Below are positions 35,742 to 45,133 of a stretch of 64,000 bases of DNA, one piece after another. Made by a program: the position numbers and the translations under genes. Each line of letters starts with the position of its first letter. The stretch's first letter is position 1. This DNA comes from Chryseobacterium sp. C-71 (GTDB lineage Bacteria > Bacteroidota > Bacteroidia > Flavobacteriales > Weeksellaceae). The notes under the pieces are model-generated. The model was not told the DNA's origin, did no database searches, and saw nothing but the letters and a program-made list of their open reading frames with translations. Location: contig NZ_CP087131.1 of NCBI RefSeq assembly GCF_020911865.1, positions 372,001-436,000 on the forward strand. Direction: 5' to 3'.

Positions 35742-36571
35742 ATGAAAAAAAAGCAGTTTGAACCCCTGGAAATTGATACTTTCGAAGCAACTAAATATCC
35801 TTTTCCCAGGCACAGTCATACTTACTACGAATTGATCTATATTTCAAAAGGTTCCGGAAGTCATCATACTAATCAGATTGTCATTCCATATAAAGCCGGA
35901 GATCTGTATCTCATTTCTCCTGATGATGAGCATTTCTTTGACATCAAAAAATCGACCAGCTTTTTCTTCATTAAATTTAACGATGCTTATTTTAAAGGAA
36001 ATAAACCGATCATCTGGTGATTGCATCACCAACAGAGATTATGCAGAATCATTTGCTGAAAGAAGAAAAACTGATTTTTGATGAACCCTGCAAAACGATT
36101 CTAAGAAAGACGGTAGAAAATATTTTCTAATACGGCAATTTTCATAAGATTTCATATTCACCTATCGTATTTTTTCAGGTACTCTTGATTTTCGGATTTA
36201 TTCGTGAGGCTTCACTTAAACTGAATATACGAATTGATAACGGCTTAACATAAAAAGATGATTTAATCTCCTACATTCATCAAAATATTTATACTCCGGA
36301 TAAAATAAGAGTCAATACTATTTCTAAACATTTTAATATTTCAAAAACCTATTTCAGTGCTTATTTTAAAAGAAATTTCGACGTTTCTTACCGAAATTAC
36401 ATTACAGATTACAAACTTAAGTTGATTGAAAAAAGAATTCAGTCCGGACAAATGACGATGAAGCAGATTGCTTTTGAATTTGGTTTTACAGATGAAAGTC
36501 ATTTGACCAACTATTTTAAAAATTTAAAGAAGATAAATCCTTCTGATTTTAAATTACAAAATCACGTATAA
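35742..36571 (+). pseudogene. AraC family regulator, broken by a frameshift and two stops
   Basis: The first frame gives a cupin-like N-terminus (FPRHSHTYYELIYISKG, then DLYLISPDDEHFF) to a stop at 36018-36020. Coding continues in another frame from about 36010 (VIASPTEIMQNHLL), with in-frame stops at 36128-36130 and 36251-36253. It then resumes as an intact AraC helix-turn-helix region (NTISKHFNISKTYFSAYFK; MKQIAFEFGFTDESHLTNYF) to 36571. At least three lesions make it non-functional. It diverges from the aldo/keto reductase operon, its probable former target. Confidence 0.88.
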
Positions 36572-36599
36572 AAAAAGCAGTTTCGAAATGAAACTGCCT
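36572..36599 (-). terminator. Terminator of the Old Yellow Enzyme gene
   Basis: Arms GCAGTTTC (36577-36584) and GAAACTGC (36590-36597). On the minus strand it runs into a T-tract. Confidence 0.82.
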
Positions 36600-36620
36600 T
36601 ATCTAACTTTTAAAATCAAA

Positions 36621-37682
36621 TTAATACAAGACGCCAAGGCTCTCTGCAGAGAAATCTGAAATTTCTTCTGTTCTTCCTTCTTTTATTTTTTGTACCCACT
36701 GATGATCGGTCAATAATGCACGCCCTACAGCTACAAGATCAAAATCCTGACGCTCAAATCTGCGCAACAATTCTGAAAGATCAGCTTTTTCGCTTCCTTC
36801 ACCGGCAAATGCACTCATGAAATCACCTTTTAAACCTACAGACCCTACAGTTATCGTTGGCTGACCTGTAATTTTCTTTGCCCAACCAGCAAAATTTAAA
36901 TCAGAACCTTCAAATTCCGGTTCCCAAAAACGACGCTGAGAACAGTGAAAAATATCAATTCCGGCATCTTTCAACGGTAAAAGCCAGTCTTCCATTTCTG
37001 ACGGTGTTGCTGCCAATCTGCTTTTGTAATCCTGCTGCTTCCATTGAGAAAGTCGGATGATAATCGTGAAATCTTCACCTACTGCAGCTCTGATTGCTTT
37101 GATGACATCAACTGCAAAACGGCTTCTTTCTTTGATGTTTTTCCCACCGTATTCGTCTGTTCTTGTATTCGTAACTTCCCAAAAAAACTGATCGATCAAA
37201 TAGCCGTGAGCTCCATGAATTTCAACACAATCAAAGCCTAAATCTTTGGCAGATTTTGCAGATGCTGCAAACTGTGCGATGGTATCTTTGATATCTTCTA
37301 AAGTCATAGTGGAAGCCTTTTCCATCGGGATTTCCGGATAGGTTTCAGAACTTCTGGTATCACCTACGTGCCAGATTTGTGGTCCCATTTTTCCACCATT
37401 TTGGTGAACGGCATCAATTACGTTTTTCCAGCCTTGCAAAGCTTCCGTTCCGTAGAAATCGGGAATGTTTTGAATGTTTTTTGAGGCAGGACGATTGATT
37501 ACTGTACCTTCTGATAAAATCAAGCCTACGTTTGCTGCAGCTCTTCTTGCATAGTAATCTTCAATTGCCTTCGTAGGAACTCCATTATCAGAGTGGGCTC
37601 TTGTCATGGGTGCCATTACTAATCTGTTTTTAAGGTTCAGATTTTTATAATTGAATGGAGCAAATAATGCGTCTATATTCAT
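36621..37682 (-). CDS. Old Yellow Enzyme family NADH:flavin oxidoreductase
   Basis: A 353-residue FMN-dependent (beta/alpha)8 enzyme. The motifs are LVMAPMTR, YYARRA, GPQIWHVGD, DCVEIHGAHGYLIDQFF and the late VAVGRALLTDH. Members reduce activated alkenes and nitro groups. It diverges from an HxlR regulator gene, with repeated operator-like sequence between (37729-37798), an arrangement typical of electrophile-inducible reductases. Confidence 0.92.
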   Translation of the reverse strand: MNIDALFAPFNYKNLNLKNRLVMAPMTRAHSDNGVPTKAIEDYYARRAAANVGLILSEGTVINRPASKNIQNIPDFYGTEALQGWKNVIDAVHQNGGKMGPQIWHVGDTRSSETYPEIPMEKASTMTLEDIKDTIAQFAASAKSAKDLGFDCVEIHGAHGYLIDQFFWEVTNTRTDEYGGKNIKERSRFAVDVIKAIRAAVGEDFTIIIRLSQWKQQDYKSRLAATPSEMEDWLLPLKDAGIDIFHCSQRRFWEPEFEGSDLNFAGWAKKITGQPTITVGSVGLKGDFMSAFAGEGSEKADLSELLRRFERQDFDLVAVGRALLTDHQWVQKIKEGRTEEISDFSAESLGVLY

Positions 37683-37728
37683 CTTTTTAAATTAATTTAA
37701 ATTTTTAAATTCCTTATTGTTACACAAA

Positions 37729-37798
37729 GTAACTAATAATAGTTTATTTTTGTACCATGTAGTTAAAAAAAACTAGTAACTTAGTGGTAACTAATAAC
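37729..37798. promoter_or_regulatory. Paired GTAACTAATAA direct repeats (likely HxlR operator)
   Basis: GTAACTAATAAT occurs at 37729-37740 and GTAACTAATAAC at 37787-37798. A related AGTAACTTAG lies at 37775-37784. A possible -7 element TATTTTTG is at 37745-37752. The block lies between the divergent reductase and HxlR genes. Confidence 0.55.
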
Positions 37799-37812
37799 TA
37801 ATTTAACACATC

Positions 37813-38160
37813 ATGAGACAGGAAAAAATGAAACAGTGCAACTGTCCGCTCGGAAAGGCCATGTCAGCTTTGGGCAGCAAATGGAAACCCATTATTGTGT
37901 TGGTCATTAAAGACCGCACTTTGAGATTTGGAGAAATCGCAGCACGGATTTCGGTAATTTCACGAAAAGTTCTTACCGATCAATTGAGAGAAATGGAAGA
38001 AGACAAATTGATTATCAGAGAAGAATTCAAAGAATTACCGCCAAGAGTAGAGTATCACCTTACTAAAAAAGGGTTGGCATTACTGCCTATTTTAAATTTG
38101 CTTGAAGAATGGGAAAATGAGTTTGATTTCACTGACAAAAAATCGGATGCTACTGTTTAA
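37813..38160 (+). CDS. HxlR family transcriptional regulator
   Basis: A 115-residue MarR-like winged-helix protein. CNCPLGKAMSALGSKWKPIIV at the N-terminus contains the cysteine of redox/electrophile-sensing HxlR members; here two Cys sit at about 9-12 after MKQ. It continues LRFGEIAARI, SRKVLTDQLREME and the wing PPRVEYHLTKKG. It probably represses itself and the divergent Old Yellow Enzyme gene via the repeats at 37729-37798. Start ATG at 37813 or five codons later. Confidence 0.9.
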   Translation: MRQEKMKQCNCPLGKAMSALGSKWKPIIVLVIKDRTLRFGEIAARISVISRKVLTDQLREMEEDKLIIREEFKELPPRVEYHLTKKGLALLPILNLLEEWENEFDFTDKKSDATV

Positions 38161-38191
38161 TTAAAATAAAAAGACTGACTGTTATAAAAAA

Positions 38192-38818
38192 ATGAAAATA
38201 ATAGATATAGAAAGCTGGAACAGAAAGGAACATTTTGAATTTTTCTCAAAAATGCAAAGTCCGTTTTTCGGATTCACTACCGAAGTTGACTGTACAAAAG
38301 CTTATGATGATGCAAAAGAACAAGGACATTCTTTTTATGCTGTTTATCTACACAAATCAATGATTGCCATCAACATGGTGGATGAATTGAAACTTAGAAT
38401 CGTTGACGGAAAAGTAGTTTTATATGATGAAGTGCACGTAGGAGGTACTATCGGAAGAGCTGACGGAACTTTTGGATTTTCCTTCTTTGAGTATTCTGAA
38501 GATTTTGAAATTTTTAACACCCGATTACAAGATCAGGTAAAAACAGTGCAAAACTCTTCTGGCTTAGGAATCAGCAATGATGTCTTACCGATAAATCATA
38601 TCAGGCATACAACCATTCCGTGGAAATCGTTTTCTGCTATGCTTCATCCGACTAATTTTGATCCGAAAGAATGTATTCCGAAAATTACGTTTGGAAAATT
38701 CAACATCCGTGACGGTAAAAAATATCTTCCCGTTTCAATCGAAGCGCATCATGGTTTGGCAGATGGAATTCATTTAGCGAAATACTTTGAAGAATTTGAA
38801 AGACAACTAAGTTTATAA
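38192..38818 (+). CDS. Chloramphenicol-acetyltransferase-like protein (CatA fold)
   Basis: A 208-residue protein with the CAT fold. It opens IDIESWNRKEHFEFF and carries the catalytic HHxxxDG motif (186-192, HHGLADG). The length is close to CatA (about 215). Core CAT features are kept, but many chromosomal homologues in Bacteroidota do not confer chloramphenicol resistance, so the substrate is left open. It follows the HxlR gene by 32 bases and may share its regulation. Confidence 0.8.
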   Translation: MKIIDIESWNRKEHFEFFSKMQSPFFGFTTEVDCTKAYDDAKEQGHSFYAVYLHKSMIAINMVDELKLRIVDGKVVLYDEVHVGGTIGRADGTFGFSFFEYSEDFEIFNTRLQDQVKTVQNSSGLGISNDVLPINHIRHTTIPWKSFSAMLHPTNFDPKECIPKITFGKFNIRDGKKYLPVSIEAHHGLADGIHLAKYFEEFERQLSL

Positions 38819-38824
38819 CAATAA

Positions 38825-38857
38825 AAAATCCTGAGTAAATCAGGATTTTCTTTTTTA
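38825..38857 (+). terminator. Terminator of the CatA-like gene
   Basis: Arms AAAATCCTGA and TCAGGATTTT around a 5-base loop, followed by a T-rich run that overlaps the end of the convergent gene. Confidence 0.85.
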
Positions 38858-39604
38858 CCAGTTATTCAAACCGTTTTCTAAAGCTTTTTTATAATTTTCT
38901 TCATCAAAAGAGTACAGGTCAGGAGACTTGTGAGCTCCACCACGGCGTTGCTCATCTAATTTTCTGAGAATTCCCAAATTTTTAATCTTTCTGTAGAAAT
39001 TCCCTCTGTTGAGCTCTTTTCCTAAAATTGTTTCATACAATTTCTGTAATTCTGAAAGGGTGAATTTCTCCGTTAAAAGATTATAACCGATTGGTTTATA
39101 GGAAATTCTTTCTCTTAAAGCGAGTAATGCTTTATCAATGATTTCGCGGTGATCCATCGCCAATTCAATCTCATTAAGCTGGCTTAGATATACCCATTCA
39201 CACTTATCACTGAATTCGTCAATGATGAGATTCGCATTGTCAGGATTATATAAAGCGTAATATCCAATAGAAACGAAACGTTGCTTGTGCCACAGAGAAT
39301 CATCAAAATCTTCGAAATAAAATTCACTTCTTTTATTTTTTCCAAAAACTGCAAATTCTTCAAGATAAACATCTGATATTCCTGCTCTTTCTCTTAAAAC
39401 GCGTTTTGCTGCATCATCTAAATCTTCATTTTTTTTCACGTAACCACCAGGTAGAAGCCATTGTTTACGGTAAGTCATTTGAAGAAGCAGTACTTTCAGT
39501 TCACTTTTATCAAAACCAAAAACGACCGGGTCGGCCGACAGATGGGGAAGGTAAAGGTCTTTAGCTTCTTCAGATTTCCTTAAAAATTGTTGTTGTGAAT
39601 CCAT
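38855..39604 (-). CDS. NrtR-type Nudix-fold transcriptional regulator
   Basis: A 249-residue protein. Residues about 20-160 form a Nudix fold, but the Nudix box (GYVKKNEDLDDAAKRVLRERAG) keeps the first Glu and lacks two acidic metal ligands (Val and Arg replace Glu), so catalysis is doubtful. Residues about 165-249 are a winged helix with RGNFYRKIKNLGILRKL and a Gly/Ala-rich RRGGAHKSPDLYSF end. This is the layout of NrtR/AraR regulators, which in Bacteroidota control sugar or NAD genes. It diverges from the carbohydrate locus to its right. Confidence 0.87.
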   Translation of the reverse strand: MDSQQQFLRKSEEAKDLYLPHLSADPVVFGFDKSELKVLLLQMTYRKQWLLPGGYVKKNEDLDDAAKRVLRERAGISDVYLEEFAVFGKNKRSEFYFEDFDDSLWHKQRFVSIGYYALYNPDNANLIIDEFSDKCEWVYLSQLNEIELAMDHREIIDKALLALRERISYKPIGYNLLTEKFTLSELQKLYETILGKELNRGNFYRKIKNLGILRKLDEQRRGGAHKSPDLYSFDEENYKKALENGLNNW

Positions 39605-40153
39605 ATAATGTGTTTGTGAATCTCTAATATGACAAATTTAACATTAAAATATTAAGAATTTTTGAAATATGGTAGATAGAATAAGAATTTGGGGATTTTT
39701 TAACTTGATTTTTATCATAGTTTCTATATGAACCAATGATAATTTAAACATTAATGAATTTTAATTTATTAATAATCAATACTTTAAATTAAATATTAAT
39801 TTTTATTAATATTTTCTTTGGTAATTCGGGTAAACAATGTATAATTGTATTGTTTCATTATGAAGCAATGAAAAAAAAGCACATCTGTTATTAATTATTT
39901 ATTTCAAGGTATTCTTATTTGAATATCTATTTCTCAACAATAAATGAATTTCCTTTTCATCTAAAGTTGAAATACAATTTGGAATTAGATTGAAGTTTTA
40001 CATGAACTATGTTTTTTTAAAAATTAAAAAGTAGCAGGTTACTAAAAATTCCAAACAGTTTTAATGAATGTAGAAATCACCCAAAATTGGGTGCAGGAAA
40101 TGTTGTGCCTTGGAAAAAGGATAAAAAAGAAAAGACAAACTATATAATAAAAC
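39605..40153. other. 549-base regulatory gap before the carbohydrate locus
   Basis: No convincing gene is seen. It holds a near-perfect inverted repeat at 39850-39868 (TTGTTTCAT and ATGAAGCAA around T, one mismatch), a plausible operator for the NrtR-type regulator. The region is very AT-rich. A leftward frame within 40042-40464 mirrors the barrel gene and is not accepted. Confidence 0.45.
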
Positions 40154-42421
40154 ATGAGAAAATCTACACTTAAAATTTCAGCTCTTGGACTGATGCTTTC
40201 CTTCGCCACAGCTTTTGCACAGGAAAAGACAAACAGTCTTGCAGTGAAAAGCGCTATCAATGCTGCTGCAAAAACAGAGGAAGGCGTAAAAACCGTGACC
40301 ACCTCTTCAAAAGAAGACAACAACAGAAACGTAATGCTGAACGCAGCCAATAACACAAGTCCAAGAGACGTGAATATCGGTTTGCCCTCAACTGTGGGTG
40401 GAATTACCATTCTTGAAAACGACTTGCCCGCAGTATACTTCTTCTGGCCGGAACTTCCCAACAAAACGTGGAGGCAAAGTGTAGGCTTAGAAAAAACAGG
40501 ACTGCTAAAGATGGATCAATTGGCAAATACAATGGGTGACCTTGGTTTTGCAGTTAACTCTTATTCTCAAATCGGAACAAAGGATTTAAAAGTAAAAGGA
40601 AAATTTACAACAAGCACTTTCGGCTGGCTGCAGGGTGATGCCAATGTTTCGGGTCCTATATCTAAAAACGGCTGGACGTACACAGTTGGTGCCTTCGCCA
40701 ATTTTGACCCGAGCACCTATAAATTGGGTTTTGCCAGAAATGCCGATGAAACAAAGATTTTCAGAGCCGGAATAACCAAATATTTTAATGACGATAAGGG
40801 TAAAATCTCAGTTTTATACAAATATGCTGATTCGTACAGTCTTACCAATTATGCGGTTTTTGAATACGGACCGGAAGGTAAGGTAACCGAGCTGGATAAC
40901 TTCAAAATCGGTAGAGATTCTTACATAGTGCGTGAGGGAAATATGAAGTTTAAAGACGTTCTTTCCGGACAGACCTATTTTGCAAATCTTGCAGGGAATG
41001 ATAACAGGTCTAGCTCTCATAACATTGACGTTGTCGGAAATTATCTGCTGAATAACGGCTGGAATTTCAAATTCTCAACACGAGCCCACTTCTCAAAAGT
41101 AAAAATGGCCAACAGCATTCCTTTAAGTATTTTCAATGCTACCCCGGGAGCTGGTTACACACTGGCTTCAAACGGACAGGCGTATTCAGGCCCAGTCGGA
41201 ACGCAATTGGCAATGTACACGCCGGAAACACCGATTACGAGTGTTGCAGGACGTTTTTCACTGAACAAACAGGTGGGAAATCATAACCTTACCGTAGGTG
41301 TTTTGGAGCAATATTATCACATTGATAAATTCACCTCAAACCGTTCTTTCTTCTACCAAACGGTTGGCGCGCAGCCTCAAAGATTAATCGGTCCCAATAC
41401 AGATGCAGACGGTTTCTACAACTACAATACCGGCGCAGAATACCACAGCGGAACAGAAAATAAACTGTCTGTTTATGGAACAGATGAATGGAAAGTTTCT
41501 GATAATTTCAACTTGAGCTACGGTTTGCATCTGAAAAATCACATTCTGGACGGAGAATATTCTTTAACACCAAGAACGGTTGGTTTCAGCTTTACAGATC
41601 CAAGTCAATTCAATCAGATTAATCAGAGCTTTTTCCAGATTGGAGGTAGCTTGAACGCAACATACAACATTACCAAAAATTTTGGCGTGATCGCAAACGC
41701 TTTATACACCGAAGAAAACAGAAGACTGGAAAGTTATTCACAGGCTTTTGAACCCAATACCAATAAAATTAAAAGTCCGCTTGGTGCAATCGGAGTGTTC
41801 TGGAATACAGACTGGATTCAGCTGATTTCTCAGGCGACTTATCTGAAGAAAAATAACAACCTGAACCGATACAATCTTGTAAATCCAGCCAACAGTTCTC
41901 AGGCGCAGGTTGCAACGGTTTATTACGATATTCAGACATTGGGATGGACAACGGATTTTGTTTTAAAGCCATTCAAAGGATTTAACTTGCATTATTTGGT
42001 GACGTTCCAGAATCCGGTTTACAAGAAATTTAATTTTGATGCATTCGGAACTTCATATAACTACAGCGACAACAATGTGTTGGGTGTTGCTAAAACTTTA
42101 ATGGAAATCGACCCGAGTTACACGATTGACAAGTGGAGATTCTGGGCAAGTTTCAGATATTTTTCAAAACAATATGCAAACCTTACCAACGCTTTATATT
42201 TCGCTCCAAGATGGGAAACTTTCGGTGGGGTAAGTTATACGGTGAACAAAAATATCAACCTTGGCGCAACGGTTATCAACTTCCTGAACCAAAGAGGGGC
42301 GAGCGGAACCATAAACGGTGCTGAACTGATTACCGATGCAAGTCCATACTACGGAAAATTATTGACGGGAACTTACATTATGCCACTAACAGGTCAGTTT
42401 TCTGTAAGCTTTAATTTCTAA
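40154..42421 (+). CDS. TonB-dependent-receptor-like outer-membrane barrel (atypical plug)
   Basis: A 755-residue exported protein with a signal peptide (1-22, cut AFA-Q). Residues about 70-180 resemble a compact plug (PRDVNIGLPSTVGG..., then GDLGFAVNSYSQIG and GWTYTVGAF). The rest is a long beta-barrel rich in alternating aromatic strands and ends SVSFNF with a terminal Phe. There is no carboxypeptidase-like N-terminal domain and no SusD gene nearby, unlike a SusC/D pair. It begins the locus and is 11 bases from the GH3 gene, so it probably imports the glycan. Family assignment is moderately certain. Confidence 0.7.
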   Translation: MRKSTLKISALGLMLSFATAFAQEKTNSLAVKSAINAAAKTEEGVKTVTTSSKEDNNRNVMLNAANNTSPRDVNIGLPSTVGGITILENDLPAVYFFWPELPNKTWRQSVGLEKTGLLKMDQLANTMGDLGFAVNSYSQIGTKDLKVKGKFTTSTFGWLQGDANVSGPISKNGWTYTVGAFANFDPSTYKLGFARNADETKIFRAGITKYFNDDKGKISVLYKYADSYSLTNYAVFEYGPEGKVTELDNFKIGRDSYIVREGNMKFKDVLSGQTYFANLAGNDNRSSSHNIDVVGNYLLNNGWNFKFSTRAHFSKVKMANSIPLSIFNATPGAGYTLASNGQAYSGPVGTQLAMYTPETPITSVAGRFSLNKQVGNHNLTVGVLEQYYHIDKFTSNRSFFYQTVGAQPQRLIGPNTDADGFYNYNTGAEYHSGTENKLSVYGTDEWKVSDNFNLSYGLHLKNHILDGEYSLTPRTVGFSFTDPSQFNQINQSFFQIGGSLNATYNITKNFGVIANALYTEENRRLESYSQAFEPNTNKIKSPLGAIGVFWNTDWIQLISQATYLKKNNNLNRYNLVNPANSSQAQVATVYYDIQTLGWTTDFVLKPFKGFNLHYLVTFQNPVYKKFNFDAFGTSYNYSDNNVLGVAKTLMEIDPSYTIDKWRFWASFRYFSKQYANLTNALYFAPRWETFGGVSYTVNKNINLGATVINFLNQRGASGTINGAELITDASPYYGKLLTGTYIMPLTGQFSVSFNF

Positions 42422-42432
42422 AATTTAAAACA

Positions 42433-44724
42433 ATGAAAAAATCAGTATTCAATATCGCCGCTTTATTTTTGGGTGTGACTGCATTTTCTCAAAATATCCA
42501 AACCGTGACCAATTCCAAAGGTCCTGTTTTAGGATATTCTGCAGATTCAGGCGTCAAGATTTTGACGGTGGGCGGAAATAAATTCAAAGATTTAAACAAA
42601 AACGGAAAACTCGACAAATACGAAGACTGGAGACTTCCGGTTGACGAAAGAGCCAAAGATTTAGCTTCAAAAATGTCCGTCGAGCAGATTGCAGGATTAA
42701 TGTTGTACAGTGGTCACCAATCGGTTCCGGCTCCTGCAGAAGGTTTCAGAGCAGGAAAATACAACGGAATGTTTTACAAAGAAAGCGGTGCAAAAGCTTT
42801 TGATTTAACAGACCAGCAAAAGAAATTTTTAAAAGAAGATAATCTTCGTCACGTTTTGGTAACAACGGTAGAATCTCCGGAAATTGCTGCAAAATGGAGC
42901 AATAATATTCAGGCTTACATCGAAGGTTTGGGATTAGGAATTCCTGCCAACAACAGTACAGACCCTAGACATTCGGCAACGGTAACAGCAGAATTTAATG
43001 AAGGAGCAGGCGGACAAATTTCTCTTTGGCCGGACGGTTTGGCAATGGGTGCAACTTTCGACCCGGAATTGGTGAAGAAATTCGGAAATATCGCCGCTCA
43101 GGAATACAGAGCATTGGGAATTTCAACCGCTTTATCGCCTCAGATTGATTTAGGAACAGAACCTCGCTGGTATAGAATCGCTTACGTTTTCAGTGAAAGT
43201 CCGGAATTGACGGCAGATTTAGGAAGAGGTTACATCGACGGTTTCCAGACAACCATCGGAAGTAAAAACGGTTGGGGAAATAAAAGTGTAAATGCAATGG
43301 TGAAACACTGGCCGGGAGGCGGACCTGAGGAAGGTGGTCGTGACGGTCACTGGGCAATGGGAAAATTTGCGGTTTATCCGGGAAATAATTTCCAGAATCA
43401 CGTAAAACCGTTTACTGAAGGTGCTTTCAAACTCAATGGCGGAACCAAAGAAGCTTCTGCGGTAATGCCTTATTATACGATTAGTTTCAATCAGGATACG
43501 AAAAACGGAGAAAACGTTGGAAACGGCTACAGCAAATATTTAATCACCGATTTACTCCGTGGAAAATACAAATACGACGGCGTAGTCTGTACCGATTGGT
43601 TAATCACCGCAGACGAACCAAAATCTCCGGGAGGATTTGCCGGAAAACCTTGGGGAGCAGAAAAATTGTCAATCGCTCAACGTCATTACAAAGTGTTAGA
43701 AGCCGGCGTTGACCAGTTCGGAGGAAACAACGATAAAGCTCCTGTTTTGGAAGCCTATCAAATGGGCGTGAAAGAACACGGTGAAAAGGCATACCGTGCA
43801 AAATTTGAGCAGTCAGCGGTTCGTTTATTGAGAAATTTCTTCAGAACCGGATTGTTTGAAAACCCTTACGTTAACGTTGAAGAAACCAAGAAAATCGTTG
43901 GTAATCCTGAATTTATGAAAGCAGGTTACGAAGCTCAGGTAAAATCCATCGTACTATTGAAAAACAAAGCCAATATTCTTCCGATTAAAGAAAGAAAAAC
44001 GGTTTACATTCCGAAAAGATATTCTCCTGCAACCTTCAACTGGTGGGGAGTTTACACCGGACCATCTTTGGAATATCCTGTCGATATCGAAAAAGTGAAG
44101 AAACATTTTAACGTAACCAATGACCCTGCAAAAGCTGATTTCGCTTTGGTTTTTGTGAAAAGTCCGCACAGTGAAGAAGGTGGTTACAGCGACATCGACG
44201 CGAAAGAAGGTGGAAACGGCTATGTACCGATTTCTCTTCAGTATCAGACGTACACGGCAACCGAAGCTCGTGAAAAAAGTATTGCAGCGGGAGACCCAGT
44301 TGTAGCATCGAATGTTCACGACAGAACGTTCAAGAACAAAACTTCTACAGCGACTAATTTCACAGATTTGCTAGCGATAGAAAATGCTTACAAAGCAATG
44401 AACGGAAAGCCGGTCATCGTTTCTATCACAGCTTCCAAGCCAATGATTTTTAATGAGTTTGAAAATCACGCAGATGCAATTCTGATGAATTTCAATGTAT
44501 CCAATCAGGCAGTTGTGGATATTGTGACCGGAAAATACGAACCTTCAGGTTTGCTTCCTTTACAGATGCCTGCGAATATGGCGACGGTTGAAAAGCAGAA
44601 AGAAGATGTTCCTTATGATATGGAAACACACAAAGATTCCGAAGGTCACAACTACGATTTCGGATATGGAATGAACTGGTCAGGTGTGATTAAAGACGTC
44701 AGAACTCATAAATATCATAAGTAA
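42433..44724 (+). CDS. Secreted GH3 glycosidase with EF-hand-like loop
   Basis: A 763-residue GH3 enzyme with a signal peptide (1-20, cut AFS-Q). At 53-65 it has the calcium-loop-like sequence DLNKNGKLDKYED. The TIM barrel carries KHWPGGG (about 291-297) and nucleophile Asp388 in VVCTDW. The C-terminal alpha/beta sandwich is complete, but no fibronectin-III-like domain is obvious at the end. This suggests the exo-beta-1,4/1,3-glucosidase or xylosidase group. It follows the receptor-like gene by 11 bases and is ended by a terminator at 44757-44791. Confidence 0.88.
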   Translation: MKKSVFNIAALFLGVTAFSQNIQTVTNSKGPVLGYSADSGVKILTVGGNKFKDLNKNGKLDKYEDWRLPVDERAKDLASKMSVEQIAGLMLYSGHQSVPAPAEGFRAGKYNGMFYKESGAKAFDLTDQQKKFLKEDNLRHVLVTTVESPEIAAKWSNNIQAYIEGLGLGIPANNSTDPRHSATVTAEFNEGAGGQISLWPDGLAMGATFDPELVKKFGNIAAQEYRALGISTALSPQIDLGTEPRWYRIAYVFSESPELTADLGRGYIDGFQTTIGSKNGWGNKSVNAMVKHWPGGGPEEGGRDGHWAMGKFAVYPGNNFQNHVKPFTEGAFKLNGGTKEASAVMPYYTISFNQDTKNGENVGNGYSKYLITDLLRGKYKYDGVVCTDWLITADEPKSPGGFAGKPWGAEKLSIAQRHYKVLEAGVDQFGGNNDKAPVLEAYQMGVKEHGEKAYRAKFEQSAVRLLRNFFRTGLFENPYVNVEETKKIVGNPEFMKAGYEAQVKSIVLLKNKANILPIKERKTVYIPKRYSPATFNWWGVYTGPSLEYPVDIEKVKKHFNVTNDPAKADFALVFVKSPHSEEGGYSDIDAKEGGNGYVPISLQYQTYTATEAREKSIAAGDPVVASNVHDRTFKNKTSTATNFTDLLAIENAYKAMNGKPVIVSITASKPMIFNEFENHADAILMNFNVSNQAVVDIVTGKYEPSGLLPLQMPANMATVEKQKEDVPYDMETHKDSEGHNYDFGYGMNWSGVIKDVRTHKYHK

Positions 44725-44756
44725 TAGTTCATCAAAAAATTAGTTAATTGATGTCT

Positions 44757-44791
44757 TGAGACCGGGCATTAGGTTCGGTCTCATTTCTTTT
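44757..44791 (+). terminator. Terminator of the 42433 GH3 gene
   Basis: Arms TGAGACCG (44757-44764) and CGGTCTCA (44776-44783) are perfect; a T-rich run follows. Confidence 0.75.
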
Positions 44792-44805
44792 AACCGTATT
44801 TATTT

Positions 44806-44914
44806 GGGCAGCTTTATCCGCCTTCCACTCCCAATCTTTTTTGCAGACGATTTCTGTTTAAATAGAACTTGAATACAAAGCAAAAAAGGATTTCCGTTCA
44901 AGTCGGGCTGCGCT
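44806..44914. repeat. GGGCAGC...GGGCTGC intergenic element (second copy)
   Basis: Same ends as the element at 28395-28500: GGGCAGCTTTATCCGCC at the left and TTCAAGTCGGGCTGCGC at the right. It fills part of the 409-base gap between the GH3 and esterase genes. The interior differs. Confidence 0.55.
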
Positions 44915-44946
44915 TCGCAAAGTTGAAGTTTTGTCTTTTAACAAAT

Positions 44947-45001
44947 AGTTTGTCATTCCGTAGGAATCTAAACAGTCGAGATTCCTACGGAATGACAAAC
45001 T
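44947..45001. repeat. Perfect 23-base inverted repeat (GTCATTCCGTAGGAATC family)
   Basis: Left arm 44947-44969 and right arm 44979-45001 are exact reverse complements with a 9-base loop. It is the same family as 13266-13338, differing mainly in the GGA/TAC centre. It sits in the same gap as the element at 44806-44914. Confidence 0.85.
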
Positions 45002-45133
45002 AACTTGAAAATCTTAGCTGAGGGAAATCGAAGATTCGACGAAGTCAAACGCCTTTGCTAACGGAAAATTTGCAGAACAACATTAAAAAAACTTAGCGCT
45101 CTTTGCGTTTAAAAAAATTAAAATCAAATCAAA

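Noticed and set aside
38192..38818. Calling the CatA-like protein a chloramphenicol resistance enzyme
   Set aside because: Fold and HHxxxDG motif are present but many homologues have other substrates; resistance cannot be deduced.
40042..40464. Leftward 140-residue frame upstream of the barrel gene
   Set aside because: It overlaps the start of the barrel gene on the other strand and its sequence is a mirror of that coding region; no family match.
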